Source: Bacteroidota bacterium (lineage in GTDB: Bacteria > Bacteroidota > Bacteroidia > Flavobacteriales > Flavobacteriaceae). From it: DNA of 14,134 nucleotides. Shown here piece by piece: positions 1-7,600 of the stretch. The DNA lies in assembly GCA_015767395.1 (NCBI GenBank), contig JADWMI010000038.1, forward strand, positions 1-14,134, read 5' to 3'. The notes beneath the pieces are model-generated. The model saw nothing but the letters and a program-made list of their open reading frames with translations, ran no database searches and was not told where the DNA came from. Position 1 is the first letter of the stretch; the number at the start of each line of letters is the position of its first letter. The position numbers and the translations under genes are program-made.

Positions 1-711
1 AAGAAAGCTTTCAATTTCGGTATAATATTTCTCAAAAATTTCTTTGGATGTTGAATAAACACGATCACTTACATCTTTGTCAGATGAAAAAATATGATGT
101 AAAATGTTTAGAATTACAACTTCACCATTTTCATTGAAATAACAATCAATGGCGTATTCTTCACCTTCAATATATGCTTCTAAAATAAATTCGTTGATAT
201 CAACCACTTCTTTAGGATACATGCCTTTAAAATCCTTAATTTCAGATTCAATTATCGGCAATGTTGTTTCCCATTCTTTCCAATTATCAACTTTATGAAC
301 GGCCAAACTAAAAAATCCAACGGCTGGTTTTATTATTAATGGAAATTTTAGATTTTGAGGTGCAAGTGTTTTTAATAATTCGAATTTTATACCTTTAAAA
401 AAGTAATTTGGAAACGCCTCTTTAATGAGTTCTCTAAAAGTAATTTTATTTTTAAAAACCTGAATTTTAGATGGTAATTCGGTAAAACCCAAATTTTTTT
501 CAATCCAGCTTATGGTATTTTCAGAATTGGAATAAATTCGAAAATTCGGATTTTCTTTAAAATTTTTAATGGCTTCTGTTTCAGAAATCCAATGCAAGGA
601 CTTGTCTGAAATCATTTCTTTAGCAACCTTTGTTTCAACAATCTGAAAGTTGTTTTCTTTGATTGTTTTTATTAAAAAATCTGAAACAAAAGGTTTGTCA
701 ATTAAAATCAT
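1..711 (-). CDS. ATP-grasp domain protein, 3' end beyond the window
   Basis: The first 237 codons run from an ATG at 711 to the window edge without a stop. Residues 123-137 (FPLIIKPAVGFFSLA) match the nucleotide-binding lysine and flexible loop of ATP-grasp enzymes, with K128 as the likely ATP-binding lysine. The stretch ILEAYIEGEEYAIDCYF (176-192) matches the conserved E-x-E(Y/F) strand that follows. The family joins a carboxylate to an amine or thiol through an acyl-phosphate; which substrate is used cannot be told here. The Mg-binding E-x-N motif expected further on lies outside the window. There is no signal peptide, so it is probably cytoplasmic. It starts 14 nt after the gamma-glutamyltransferase stop on the same strand with no terminator between, so the two are probably co-transcribed. 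The fold call is firm; the function is unknown. Confidence 0.85.
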   Translation of the reverse strand, partial: MILIDKPFVSDFLIKTIKENNFQIVETKVAKEMISDKSLHWISETEAIKNFKENPNFRIYSNSENTISWIEKNLGFTELPSKIQVFKNKITFRELIKEAFPNYFFKGIKFELLKTLAPQNLKFPLIIKPAVGFFSLAVHKVDNWKEWETTLPIIESEIKDFKGMYPKEVVDINEFILEAYIEGEEYAIDCYFNENGEVVILNILHHIFSSDKDVSDRVYSTSKEIFEKYYTEIESFL

Positions 712-725
712 ATTTCGTTTAAAAA

Positions 726-2426
726 TTAATAACCTGCGGCTTGCCCATCTTTTCGTGATTCGGAAGCGCCATAATATATTCCATTTTCTTTATCGAGCAT
801 AATGGCTTGGTAACCGCCATAACTTCCTAATCCAAAGCCAACACGGTGCCCTTTGCTCATTAGTTTTCGAACGGTTTCATATTCAAATCCGGACTCTAAT
901 AATATTTGTCCTCCATCGGTCATTTGCCCGCCAGTGGGCTCTGTTGAGCCTGTGTGCTGCATACGAGGGGCATCTCCTGCTTCTTGTAAGTTCATATCAA
1001 AATCTATTAAATTTATCACAATTTGAGCATGTCCTTGAGGTTGCATAGCGCCACCCATTAAGCCAAAACTCACCCATGGCTGCCCATCTTTTGTTATAAA
1101 AGCTGGAATAATTGTATGAAATGGTCGCTTATTTGGTTCAATTACATTAAAGTGACCTTCTTCCAAAGAAAATAACTCACCCCTGTCTTGAAGCATAAAA
1201 CCCAATCCTGGAGGAACCATACCCGAGCCCATTCCTCGGTAATTACTTTGGATTAAAGAAACCATGTTTCCTTCTTTATCGGCAACTGTTAAATAAACAG
1301 TATCTCCCTCTTCAAGTTTTCCAGGAGAATAAGTGCGAGCAGCTCTTTCTCCAATTAAATCTCTTCTTTCAGTTGCATATTCCTTAGAAATTAATTCATC
1401 AATTGGTAGTTTGTTAAAAGCGGGGTCAGCATAATATTTTGCACGATCTTCAAAAGCCAATTTTTTTGCTTCCGTAAAATGGTGTACATAATCAGCACTG
1501 CCAAATCCCATTTTTTTTACATCATAGCCTTCCATAATGTTTAAAATCTGCAAGGCAGCTATTCCTTGTCCGTTTGGTGGTAATTCCCAAACATCGTAAC
1601 CTCTATAGTTGGTTGAAACAGGTTCTACCCATTCAGAAGTATGTTTGGCTAAATCTTTTTTTGATAAAACACCGCCTTGAGATTGCAAGAAATTGGCAAT
1701 GGTTTTTGCGATTTCACCTTTGTAAAAAGCATCTCGTCCTCCTTTGGCAATTTTTTCATAGGTATTTGCAAGAAAAGGATTTTTAAAAACAGTTCCTTTT
1801 TTTAAAGGTTCATTATTTGGCATATATGTTTCAGAAAAATTTGGATAGTCTTTAAATCTACGGGATGATGCGGTTAAATAATAACCGATAAGTTCGGTAA
1901 CAGGAAAACCTTCATTGGCATATTTTATTGCAGGTGCTAAAATTTGTTCCATTTCCATAGTTCCAAATTTGTTATGCATTTCAAACCAACCATCAACACA
2001 GCCGGGTACACTAACTGGTAAAGGGCCATGAGCAGGAATGCTTGTCATTTTTTTATCTTGAAAGTATTTTAAGTTTAATTTTTCAGGAGAACGGCCACTG
2101 GCATTTAACCCGTATAATTTTTTGTCTTTTGCACTCCAAATAATAGCGAATAAATCTCCACCAATTCCTGATCCAGTAGGCTCCATTAGCCCTAATGCAG
2201 CATTTGCAGCAATAGCAGCATCAATGGCATTTCCACCGTTTTTTAATATGTCCAATCCTATTTGTGTTACTAAAGGATGACTCGTAGCAACCATTCCATT
2301 TTGGGCAATAACTTCAGACCTTGTAGTAAATGATTTGCCGTTAATTCGGTCTTGGGCTATTGTAATAGTTGAATTTAATATTAAAAGGAGTGTGATTAAA
2401 GATGAAATTCTAAAGCTTTTTTTCAT
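726..2426 (-). CDS. ggt: gamma-glutamyltransferase family protein, exported
   Basis: 566 residues, normal for the family. Residues 1-25 are a Sec signal peptide (basic start, hydrophobic core, likely cleavage near TIAQ), so the enzyme acts in the periplasm or outside. The N-terminal signature GGNAIDAAIAAN (63-74) and the glycine-rich EPTGSGIGGDLFAI (82-95) are present. R112 in the SGRSP motif is the likely alpha-carboxylate ligand. These proteins cleave themselves before a threonine that becomes the nucleophile; here that is T376 in GDTVYLTVAD, giving a small subunit of about 191 residues. The stretch GGAMQPQGHAQ (458-468) is typical of the GGT branch that replaces the E. coli-type GGS motif, a branch with variable substrate use. 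Likely reaction: hydrolysis or transfer of gamma-glutamyl groups, as in glutathione breakdown. Genuine glutathione activity is not assured for this branch. The ATP-grasp gene follows directly. Confidence 0.93.
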   Translation of the reverse strand: MKKSFRISSLITLLLILNSTITIAQDRINGKSFTTRSEVIAQNGMVATSHPLVTQIGLDILKNGGNAIDAAIAANAALGLMEPTGSGIGGDLFAIIWSAKDKKLYGLNASGRSPEKLNLKYFQDKKMTSIPAHGPLPVSVPGCVDGWFEMHNKFGTMEMEQILAPAIKYANEGFPVTELIGYYLTASSRRFKDYPNFSETYMPNNEPLKKGTVFKNPFLANTYEKIAKGGRDAFYKGEIAKTIANFLQSQGGVLSKKDLAKHTSEWVEPVSTNYRGYDVWELPPNGQGIAALQILNIMEGYDVKKMGFGSADYVHHFTEAKKLAFEDRAKYYADPAFNKLPIDELISKEYATERRDLIGERAARTYSPGKLEEGDTVYLTVADKEGNMVSLIQSNYRGMGSGMVPPGLGFMLQDRGELFSLEEGHFNVIEPNKRPFHTIIPAFITKDGQPWVSFGLMGGAMQPQGHAQIVINLIDFDMNLQEAGDAPRMQHTGSTEPTGGQMTDGGQILLESGFEYETVRKLMSKGHRVGFGLGSYGGYQAIMLDKENGIYYGASESRKDGQAAGY

Positions 2427-2515
2427 GGTTTGTTACTTTGTATTTCTAATAGTTTGTTAAAAAAATTCTGACAGTTAAAAATACAATAAACTTTAAAATA
2501 AATGAGTCACAATTA

Positions 2516-2548
2516 TTGAAATGAATATATTACTCAGAACTAAGTTTT
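2516..2548 (+). promoter_or_regulatory. possible promoter of the NYN-LOTUS operon
   Basis: TTG at 2516-2518 lies 22 nt before TAAGTTTT (2541-2548), one mismatch from the Bacteroidota -7 element TAnnTTTG. Transcription would start near 2555, shortly before the ATG at 2569. That would favour this ATG over the in-frame ATG at 2521, which would lie upstream of the transcript. The match is imperfect and the region is very AT-rich, so this is only suggestive. Confidence 0.25.
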
Positions 2549-2568
2549 GTTTTTGTAACTTTATCATT

Positions 2569-3312
2569 ATGATAAAAGATACCAAACTAGCCGTTTTAAT
2601 TGACGGCGATAATATTCCATCAAAATATATTAAAGAAATGATGGAAGAGATTACCAAATATGGAACACCAACTATAAAGAGAATTTATGGTGACTGGACC
2701 AAGCCCCATTTATCAAAATGGAAAAACATTTTGCTTGAAAATGCCATAACACCTATTCAGCAATACGGATATACTACCGGTAAAAATGCGACTGATTCAG
2801 CCATGATTATTGATGCCATGGATATTTTATATTCTGAAAAAGTAAATGGTTTTTGCTTGGTTTCATCGGATAGTGATTTCACAAAATTAGCCACCCGTTT
2901 AAGAGAAGAGGGCCATGTTGTTTACGGAATAGGAGAAAAGAAAACACCCAATCCGTTTATAGTAGCCTGTGATAAGTTTATCTATCTGGAAATTTTGGCA
3001 TTGGATGAAGAAGAAAGCCAAGATGGAAAGAAACATGCAAAAAAACCAAGTATTGATAAAATTACACCAAAAGTGATTAAATTTCTGCGCAACTCGGTTG
3101 AAGATGCCGCTGATGAAGATGGCTGGGCATTTATGGGGGATGTAGGCTCACTTATTTTAAAAAAGCAACCTAATTTTGATGCTCGGAATTTCGGATTTGA
3201 AAAGTTAACGCCTTTGTTTAAATCGTTACCTCAATTTGAAATTGAGCAAAGAGATCAAACAAATGCTCGATTCAAATTGATTTATGTTAGAAATAAAATA
3301 AAGACTCGATAA
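2569..3312 (+). CDS. NYN domain RNase-like protein with C-terminal LOTUS (OST-HTH) domain
   Basis: 247 residues from the ATG at 2569. An in-frame ATG at 2521 would add 16 residues (MNILLRTKFCFCNFII) that do not fit the compact start of a NYN domain. Residues 1-145 form the NYN (PIN-like) domain. The acidic residues expected at the metal site are present: D12 and D14 in LIDGDN, D76 in NATDSAMIIDAMD and D101/D103 in SSDSDF. Residues 163-243 resemble an OST-HTH/LOTUS domain, with the usual helix, a DGWAFMGDVG turn (184-193), an NFGFEKLTPLF helix and an FEIEQR strand. NYN proteins are nucleases or nuclease-like, mostly on RNA, and LOTUS domains bind RNA (G-quadruplex RNA in some cases). The pair is the bacterial Limkain-b1-like arrangement. 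No signal peptide; cytoplasmic. Its stop is 11 nt before the next gene, suggesting an operon. The actual RNA target is unknown. Confidence 0.9.
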   Translation: MIKDTKLAVLIDGDNIPSKYIKEMMEEITKYGTPTIKRIYGDWTKPHLSKWKNILLENAITPIQQYGYTTGKNATDSAMIIDAMDILYSEKVNGFCLVSSDSDFTKLATRLREEGHVVYGIGEKKTPNPFIVACDKFIYLEILALDEEESQDGKKHAKKPSIDKITPKVIKFLRNSVEDAADEDGWAFMGDVGSLILKKQPNFDARNFGFEKLTPLFKSLPQFEIEQRDQTNARFKLIYVRNKIKTR

Positions 3313-3323
3313 TCTTGAACTTC

Positions 3324-5057
3324 ATGAAAAGAAAATATAAAAGAGGATTGATAATACTTGGTGTGATTGTAGCCATCATTATCTCTTCAAATATTATTTT
3401 AAATAACTTAATATCAAGGGTTGTTGCCAATCAGATTGAGAAAATAAACAGCAAAGGGGAAGTAACGCTTCAGGTTGGAAAAATTAGAATAAATATTTTT
3501 ACTGGCTCATTAAAAATAAGCGAGATTAGCATAAAACCAGATAGTTTACATTTTGAAGATTTTAAGGAAGGAAAAACAGAGAAACTGAGCACTTCTATGA
3601 TCTTTATGTCCGATTTAAAAATTAAAGGATTTAGCATTTATAATGTATTGGTAAATGAAGAAATTATTGCAAATAAAATTATTGCAAACGGATTAAATAT
3701 GACCCTTTTTAAATCGGGGAATGAAAAGAAAGAAAAAGTAAAGGAAGATAAAGAAGCGGAAAAAGTAGATTCAATTTTTATAAAGGGCTTACAAAAAATA
3801 GAGTTTAAAAGTATTGTTTTTGATGATTTTGAATTTAAAATTATCGATGTTCACAGTTCAGATACCTTGTTTCAATATAAAGAGAAGGAACTAGAGATTC
3901 TTGGTTTCCGTTTAGACGCTCAACCAGAAGTTGATAATTACTTTAAAATGTATAAAGATGACTTGAGAATAAATTTCAAAGAGCAAGAAATCGATACAAA
4001 GGGAGGGAATTATAAAATAATTTTTAAAGACTTTAAGTATGCATATAGTACAAGTTCTATCTTAATTTCAAACTTCAGTTTAAAACCTACAAAAGACAAA
4101 GCTGTACTGGCTTCAACTTTTCCATATAACAGTGAAGTTTTTAATGTCCAAACCAAAGAAATTAGTTTAAAAGGATTTCATTTAGATAGTATTATTTTAA
4201 CAGGAATTATTGCAATTGATAGCGTTCTGGTAGATGGTTTGGATATGGGTATTTACAAAGATCAAACGAAGCCGTTTAATTTAAACAAGCGCCCATTGTT
4301 TTTAAACCAAAAGTTTAAACGAATGAAGAATCCATTGCATATAGGAACGGTAATGGTTAAAAATAGTACATTTAAATATTTGGAGAAACATGAGAATATT
4401 GATGAATTAATGACCGTAGATTTTTCGGATTTAAATGCCCAAATAAATTTCATAACTTCTATAAAGGATAGTTTGGATTCTGGAAAGGATTTAACGGTAA
4501 ATGTAAAGGCTAATTTGTCGAATGTAGCACCTGTTAACTTAGATATTTTTATGCATTATAAAACTTGGAATGACTCTTATTCCTTTACCGGGAGTGTTGG
4601 AAAGGCTAATTTTACAGCATTTAACCCTGCAATTTATCCTGCAACGGGTATGAAATTTGAAGGGGGCGTTTTAAACAGCATTCAATTTAAAGTTAATGGA
4701 ACTCCAAAGGGAACCACAGGTGAAATGTCGATGCTTTATAGCGGTTTAAAAGCAACATTAATAAAAGAGAAAAAGGTAAAAAAAGGACTTTCATGGATAG
4801 CGAATTCAGTTTTAATAAAATCTAATCCTAATCAAAAAGGAAAGCTTTTTAAGGCTAAGGTTGAAACTGAAAGGGTTGCTTATAAAGGTTTTGGAAATGT
4901 ATTATGGAAATCGGTTCAATCAGGTTTAATAAATACTATTGTACCTGCAGGAAAACGAGCTACTGCAGAACAAATTCAAAAACAGCAAATTAAAGAAGCT
5001 TCAAAAGAGGAAAAAAAAGAAGAAAGAAAGAAGCAAAGAGAAAAAAGAAAAAATTAG
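3324..5057 (+). CDS. AsmA-like / DUF748-type membrane-anchored envelope protein
   Basis: 577 residues from the ATG at 3324; a TTG at 3315 could extend it by three codons but is less likely. A basic start and one hydrophobic helix (residues 9-27) anchor it in the inner membrane, with the rest in the periplasm. The body is a long run of beta-strand segments with repeated patterns such as ISISNFSLKP-like and LKGFHLDSIILTG strands. This resembles the repeating-groove folds of AsmA, TamB and DUF748 proteins, which span or bridge the envelope and are linked to lipid transport or outer-membrane upkeep. The conserved-looking end GEMSMLYSGLKATL followed by KKGLSWIANSVLIKSN (about 466-501) fits Bacteroidota DUF748 proteins I know. 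A very basic and acidic tail (556-577, almost all K, E and R) is odd and probably disordered. It follows the NYN-LOTUS gene by 11 nt. The family call is from memory of motifs and is less firm than the topology. Confidence 0.7.
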   Translation: MKRKYKRGLIILGVIVAIIISSNIILNNLISRVVANQIEKINSKGEVTLQVGKIRINIFTGSLKISEISIKPDSLHFEDFKEGKTEKLSTSMIFMSDLKIKGFSIYNVLVNEEIIANKIIANGLNMTLFKSGNEKKEKVKEDKEAEKVDSIFIKGLQKIEFKSIVFDDFEFKIIDVHSSDTLFQYKEKELEILGFRLDAQPEVDNYFKMYKDDLRINFKEQEIDTKGGNYKIIFKDFKYAYSTSSILISNFSLKPTKDKAVLASTFPYNSEVFNVQTKEISLKGFHLDSIILTGIIAIDSVLVDGLDMGIYKDQTKPFNLNKRPLFLNQKFKRMKNPLHIGTVMVKNSTFKYLEKHENIDELMTVDFSDLNAQINFITSIKDSLDSGKDLTVNVKANLSNVAPVNLDIFMHYKTWNDSYSFTGSVGKANFTAFNPAIYPATGMKFEGGVLNSIQFKVNGTPKGTTGEMSMLYSGLKATLIKEKKVKKGLSWIANSVLIKSNPNQKGKLFKAKVETERVAYKGFGNVLWKSVQSGLINTIVPAGKRATAEQIQKQQIKEASKEEKKEERKKQREKRKN

Positions 5058-5089
5058 AAATGGTTTTCTAAATCATAAATTTTTTAAAA

Positions 5090-6007
5090 CTAAAAATTGT
5101 AATTAATACCCAGTCCAAATACTTCCCTTACTTGAAAACCTTTAAAAGCATTATCATCGTAAATGATTTGAAAAATAAAATCGGTTGAAAAGTACTTGTT
5201 AATCTTCATATCAATGTTTAATATGTAATTTAAGTCAATATTTTGCGGATTGTCTAAATAGTTTGAGAAAAAAGCAAGCACATTTTCCATAGTCATGTTT
5301 TCCATAACATTAAATTTGTATAGTACGGAAGCGCTAAACCCAAGTTCTAAACGTAAACTTTTACCTTCCTCAACCCCAAAATATTTTTTATTGGGTAAGG
5401 TAAATGCTTTGTTTACAAAAACAAATTTAGTAGTAGCTGGTGCTAAGTTAAATTTTAAATTTTTACTTTTTTCCCAGAGCATACCAGGTCCAATTAGTAA
5501 ATATCCAGGAGACATAAAATCAGTATGTAAAGTTCTAATCTCTTTTCCATTAGCATCCTTTGAATATTTATATCCTTTGGCGAATTGTGTTTTAAAATTC
5601 ACTAAAATGGAATAGAACCAGAAACCTTCCGCATCAAAACCAAACAAAGAATTAAACATAAGACCATCAGCTGTTTTTTTTGGAAAATCGGTACTTGAGT
5701 TTTTTGTTAGCCCATAAGATGCTATAATTTTATTGTTCCAAATAAAATTCCTTTTTTTGTAATTGAAGTTGTAATTAACTTTGATATTTCCGGCAAGGCT
5801 ATTGTCTCCTCCAGGAACCCAATTTGAAAATGCTGATTGATTAAATAAAAATGTAAATTTCCCATCAGTTTTCCATGGTTTTACGTCTTTGGGTTTTACT
5901 TTCTGAGGCTTATTTACTTTGGTAGTTTTTTCTGGAGCTAATTTAATTTGGCAAAATACGTTGGAAAAGTTAAATAGGAGAAGTAGTGGGATTATGTAAT
6001 ATTTCAT
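5090..6007 (-). CDS. DUF3078 outer-membrane beta-barrel protein, copy A
   Basis: 305 residues from the ATG at 6007. An upstream in-frame ATG at 6043 would put 12 charged residues before the signal peptide and is rejected. Residues 1-20 (MKYYIIPLLLLFNFSNVFCQ) are a signal peptide; the cysteine lacks a good lipobox, so I do not call it a lipoprotein. A lysine/proline-rich linker (about 21-48) follows and is absent from copy B. From residue 49 the sequence alternates polar and aromatic residues as in transmembrane beta-strands and ends in YNF; a C-terminal aromatic is the usual signal for barrel insertion by BAM. DUF3078 has no settled function. It is a paralogue of the gene just upstream (6154-7023), sharing blocks such as FLFNQSAFSNWV, NFKTQFAKGY and GPGMLWEK. 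It is the last gene of the suf-linked minus-strand run and converges with the AsmA-like gene 32 nt away. Confidence 0.85.
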   Translation of the reverse strand: MKYYIIPLLLLFNFSNVFCQIKLAPEKTTKVNKPQKVKPKDVKPWKTDGKFTFLFNQSAFSNWVPGGDNSLAGNIKVNYNFNYKKRNFIWNNKIIASYGLTKNSSTDFPKKTADGLMFNSLFGFDAEGFWFYSILVNFKTQFAKGYKYSKDANGKEIRTLHTDFMSPGYLLIGPGMLWEKSKNLKFNLAPATTKFVFVNKAFTLPNKKYFGVEEGKSLRLELGFSASVLYKFNVMENMTMENVLAFFSNYLDNPQNIDLNYILNIDMKINKYFSTDFIFQIIYDDNAFKGFQVREVFGLGINYNF

Positions 6008-6112
6008 TGATAAATGGCGTTGAAATTCTTGATCAAAAAACAAAAAAATGCAGATTGTATTTGTATAGAGGTTATTATATTTGAGGTTTTATTAAAATAA
6101 AAACACATCCAT

Positions 6113-6120
6113 CAAAAATA
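6113..6120 (-). promoter_or_regulatory. possible -7 element for DUF3078 copy A
   Basis: On the minus strand this reads TATTTTTG, an exact TAnnTTTG match, in the gap between the two DUF3078 genes. Transcription would begin near 6106, leaving a leader of about 100 nt. No TTG stands 17-23 nt upstream, only a T-rich stretch, so confidence is low. Confidence 0.3.
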
Positions 6121-6153
6121 TTGCCAAATATTTACATAAAATAAATTATTTTT

Positions 6154-7023
6154 TTACCAATTATAGTTTATACCAATTCCGAATACTTCTCTAATTTGAA
6201 AACCTCTGTAAGCATTGTCATCATAAATAGTTTGAAAAATTAAATTTGCAGATAAATATTTATTAATACTCATTACAAGATTCATTGTATAATCTAAATC
6301 AATATTTTGAGGATCTTCGAGGTAGTTTGAATATAAAGCTAAAATATTTTCCATCGAAACATTTTCCATAATGTTAAATTTAGCATAGGCTGCCGCGCTA
6401 AAACCTAACTCATATCTCATACTTTCACCTTCTTGAACTCCAAAGTAAGCATCATTTGGTAAGGTAAAATTTTTGTCTACAAATACAAATTTGGACATTA
6501 AAGGCGCAAGATTGAATTTAAAATTTGGATTTTTTTCCCATAACATTCCTGGTCCTAAAAGTAAATATCCTGGAGACATAAAATTAGAGTATTCTGTTCG
6601 GGTTTCTTTTCCATTGACGTCTTTTCCGTAATCGTATCCTTTAGCAAATTGTGTTTTAAAATTTAATAAAAACGAATAACTCCAATAACCTTTTGCTTTA
6701 ATTCCAACCAATGAATTGAGTTCTAAAATATCATCAGTTTTTTTTGTGAACTCACTATTTTTACTATTAGTCAAACCATATGAAGCAACAATTCGATTGT
6801 TCCAAAGTACTTTGTCTTTTTTATAATTAAAAGAGTAATTTACCCCAAGGTTACCAGCAATGGTGCTTTCTCCTCCAGCAACCCAGTTTGAAAAAGCTGA
6901 TTGATTAAATAAAAATGTAACCTTTCCGTCTTTTGCCCAATAAGTAGTGTCTTTCTGTTTTTCTTGAGCAAAGGTTAACGTATAACTCAATAAAAATACG
7001 GCTAGTAAAACTAAATTTTTCAT
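6154..7023 (-). CDS. DUF3078 outer-membrane beta-barrel protein, copy B
   Basis: 289 residues. Residues 1-20 (MKNLVLLAVFLLSYTLTFAQ) are a clear Sec signal peptide with the AQ cleavage context common in Flavobacteriia. The mature part has repeated amphipathic strands and ends in NYNW, an outer-membrane barrel-type end. It lines up end to end with copy A at 5090-6007; the main difference is that copy A has about 15-20 extra lysine/proline-rich residues after the signal peptide. Conserved blocks include the asparagine/aromatic segment near residues 37-48, the MSPGYLL-GPGMLWEK segment, and DNAYRGFQIREVFGIGINYN at the end. It follows the DUF2480 gene by 70 nt. In Bacteroidota genomes I know, a DUF3078 gene often sits behind suf accessory genes, which supports a link to iron or Fe-S handling, but no activity is known. 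Confidence 0.87.
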   Translation of the reverse strand: MKNLVLLAVFLLSYTLTFAQEKQKDTTYWAKDGKVTFLFNQSAFSNWVAGGESTIAGNLGVNYSFNYKKDKVLWNNRIVASYGLTNSKNSEFTKKTDDILELNSLVGIKAKGYWSYSFLLNFKTQFAKGYDYGKDVNGKETRTEYSNFMSPGYLLLGPGMLWEKNPNFKFNLAPLMSKFVFVDKNFTLPNDAYFGVQEGESMRYELGFSAAAYAKFNIMENVSMENILALYSNYLEDPQNIDLDYTMNLVMSINKYLSANLIFQTIYDDNAYRGFQIREVFGIGINYNW

Positions 7024-7047
7024 AATGCTTATTTTTTGATTAGTTTA

Positions 7048-7079
7048 AAAATATATAAATAAAACAACTTTGACCTCAA
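7048..7079 (-). promoter_or_regulatory. possible promoter of DUF3078 copy B
   Basis: Read on the minus strand, TTG (7077-7079) lies 21 nt before TATATTTT (7048-7055), one mismatch from TAnnTTTG. The start of transcription would fall about 20 nt before the ATG at 7023. A six-base inverted repeat, AACTTT and AAAGTT (7066-7071 and 7079-7084), overlaps the -33 part. This would let the DUF3078 gene be expressed apart from the suf genes upstream. Confidence 0.25.
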
Positions 7080-7093
7080 AAGTTATATTTTTT

Positions 7094-7600
7094 CTATTTT
7101 TTTTTAAAAAGAGGGACGGTTGAACAAGCTTCTCCAAACATAATTGATTTTACAACTGGCTGTAGTTTTTCAATTAACTGCGTATAGGCGGTATCAGGAA
7201 TTGGTTTTTGAGCACAACCTTTAATAATAATGGGTTTTGCTAAAAATTCATCAATAGGAAGTTCATTAATGATGTCCTGAAAAATGGAGGATTCTAAGTT
7301 TGTGATGTCTCCAACAACTATTTTTTTAGCAAAAGGAGAAATGTAAGTTGTAATTAGCATAAATGCCCAAGAAGGAATAATGGCATCAGCTGAACAGGTT
7401 AGTGCAACATATTTATTTTGGTATTGACTCCAATCATGATTTTTTAAATGTTCACGAAAATCAGCTTCTTTTATAATAATCTCATGAAACAACCAACTTT
7501 TTATATCTAAAACTGTTCGTTCACCTTTTGGATAATAATCTTCAAGGTCAATTGTTTTAAGTTCACTATTGGCAACCCTATTTACAATTTTGTCTGACAT
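7094..7600 (-). CDS. DUF2480 family protein in suf accessory cluster
   Basis: 168 residues, no signal peptide or membrane helix, so cytoplasmic. I recognise it as DUF2480, a Bacteroidota family of unknown function usually found next to the sufE/sufT genes. Its ATG directly abuts the stop of the SufT-type gene with no spacer, which suggests translational coupling and related roles. The protein has exactly three cysteines, C69, C129 and C159, each in a motif-like context: ALTCSADAIIP, IKGCAQKPIPD and FGEACSTVPLF. The last lies in the C-terminal tail, followed by a lysine-rich end. Three such cysteines would suit metal or Fe-S cluster binding, but that is inference; no known catalytic motif is visible. 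Confidence 0.87.
   Translation of the reverse strand: MSDKIVNRVANSELKTIDLEDYYPKGERTVLDIKSWLFHEIIIKEADFREHLKNHDWSQYQNKYVALTCSADAIIPSWAFMLITTYISPFAKKIVVGDITNLESSIFQDIINELPIDEFLAKPIIIKGCAQKPIPDTAYTQLIEKLQPVVKSIMFGEACSTVPLFKKK

Noticed and set aside
1574..1786. Open plus-strand frame of 70 codons inside the gamma-glutamyltransferase gene
   Set aside because: Antisense shadow of a strongly supported gene; no recognisable domain and low-complexity content.
2427..2520. Possible promoter of the gamma-glutamyltransferase gene
   Set aside because: The closest -7 match, TATTTTTA, has TTG 26 nt upstream, outside the normal spacing; no TTTG occurs on that strand here.
4262..4453. Open minus-strand frame inside the AsmA-like gene
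   Set aside because: Antisense shadow; aromatic and lysine-rich composition follows from the complement of the AT-rich coding strand.
5078..5098. AATTTTT and AAAAATT hairpin between the convergent AsmA-like and DUF3078 genes
   Set aside because: The stem is made only of A-T pairs, too weak to call an intrinsic terminator despite its fitting place.
5295..5615. Open plus-strand frame of 106 codons opposite DUF3078 copy A
   Set aside because: Shadow of a gene with clear signal peptide and paralogue; no motif in the antisense product.
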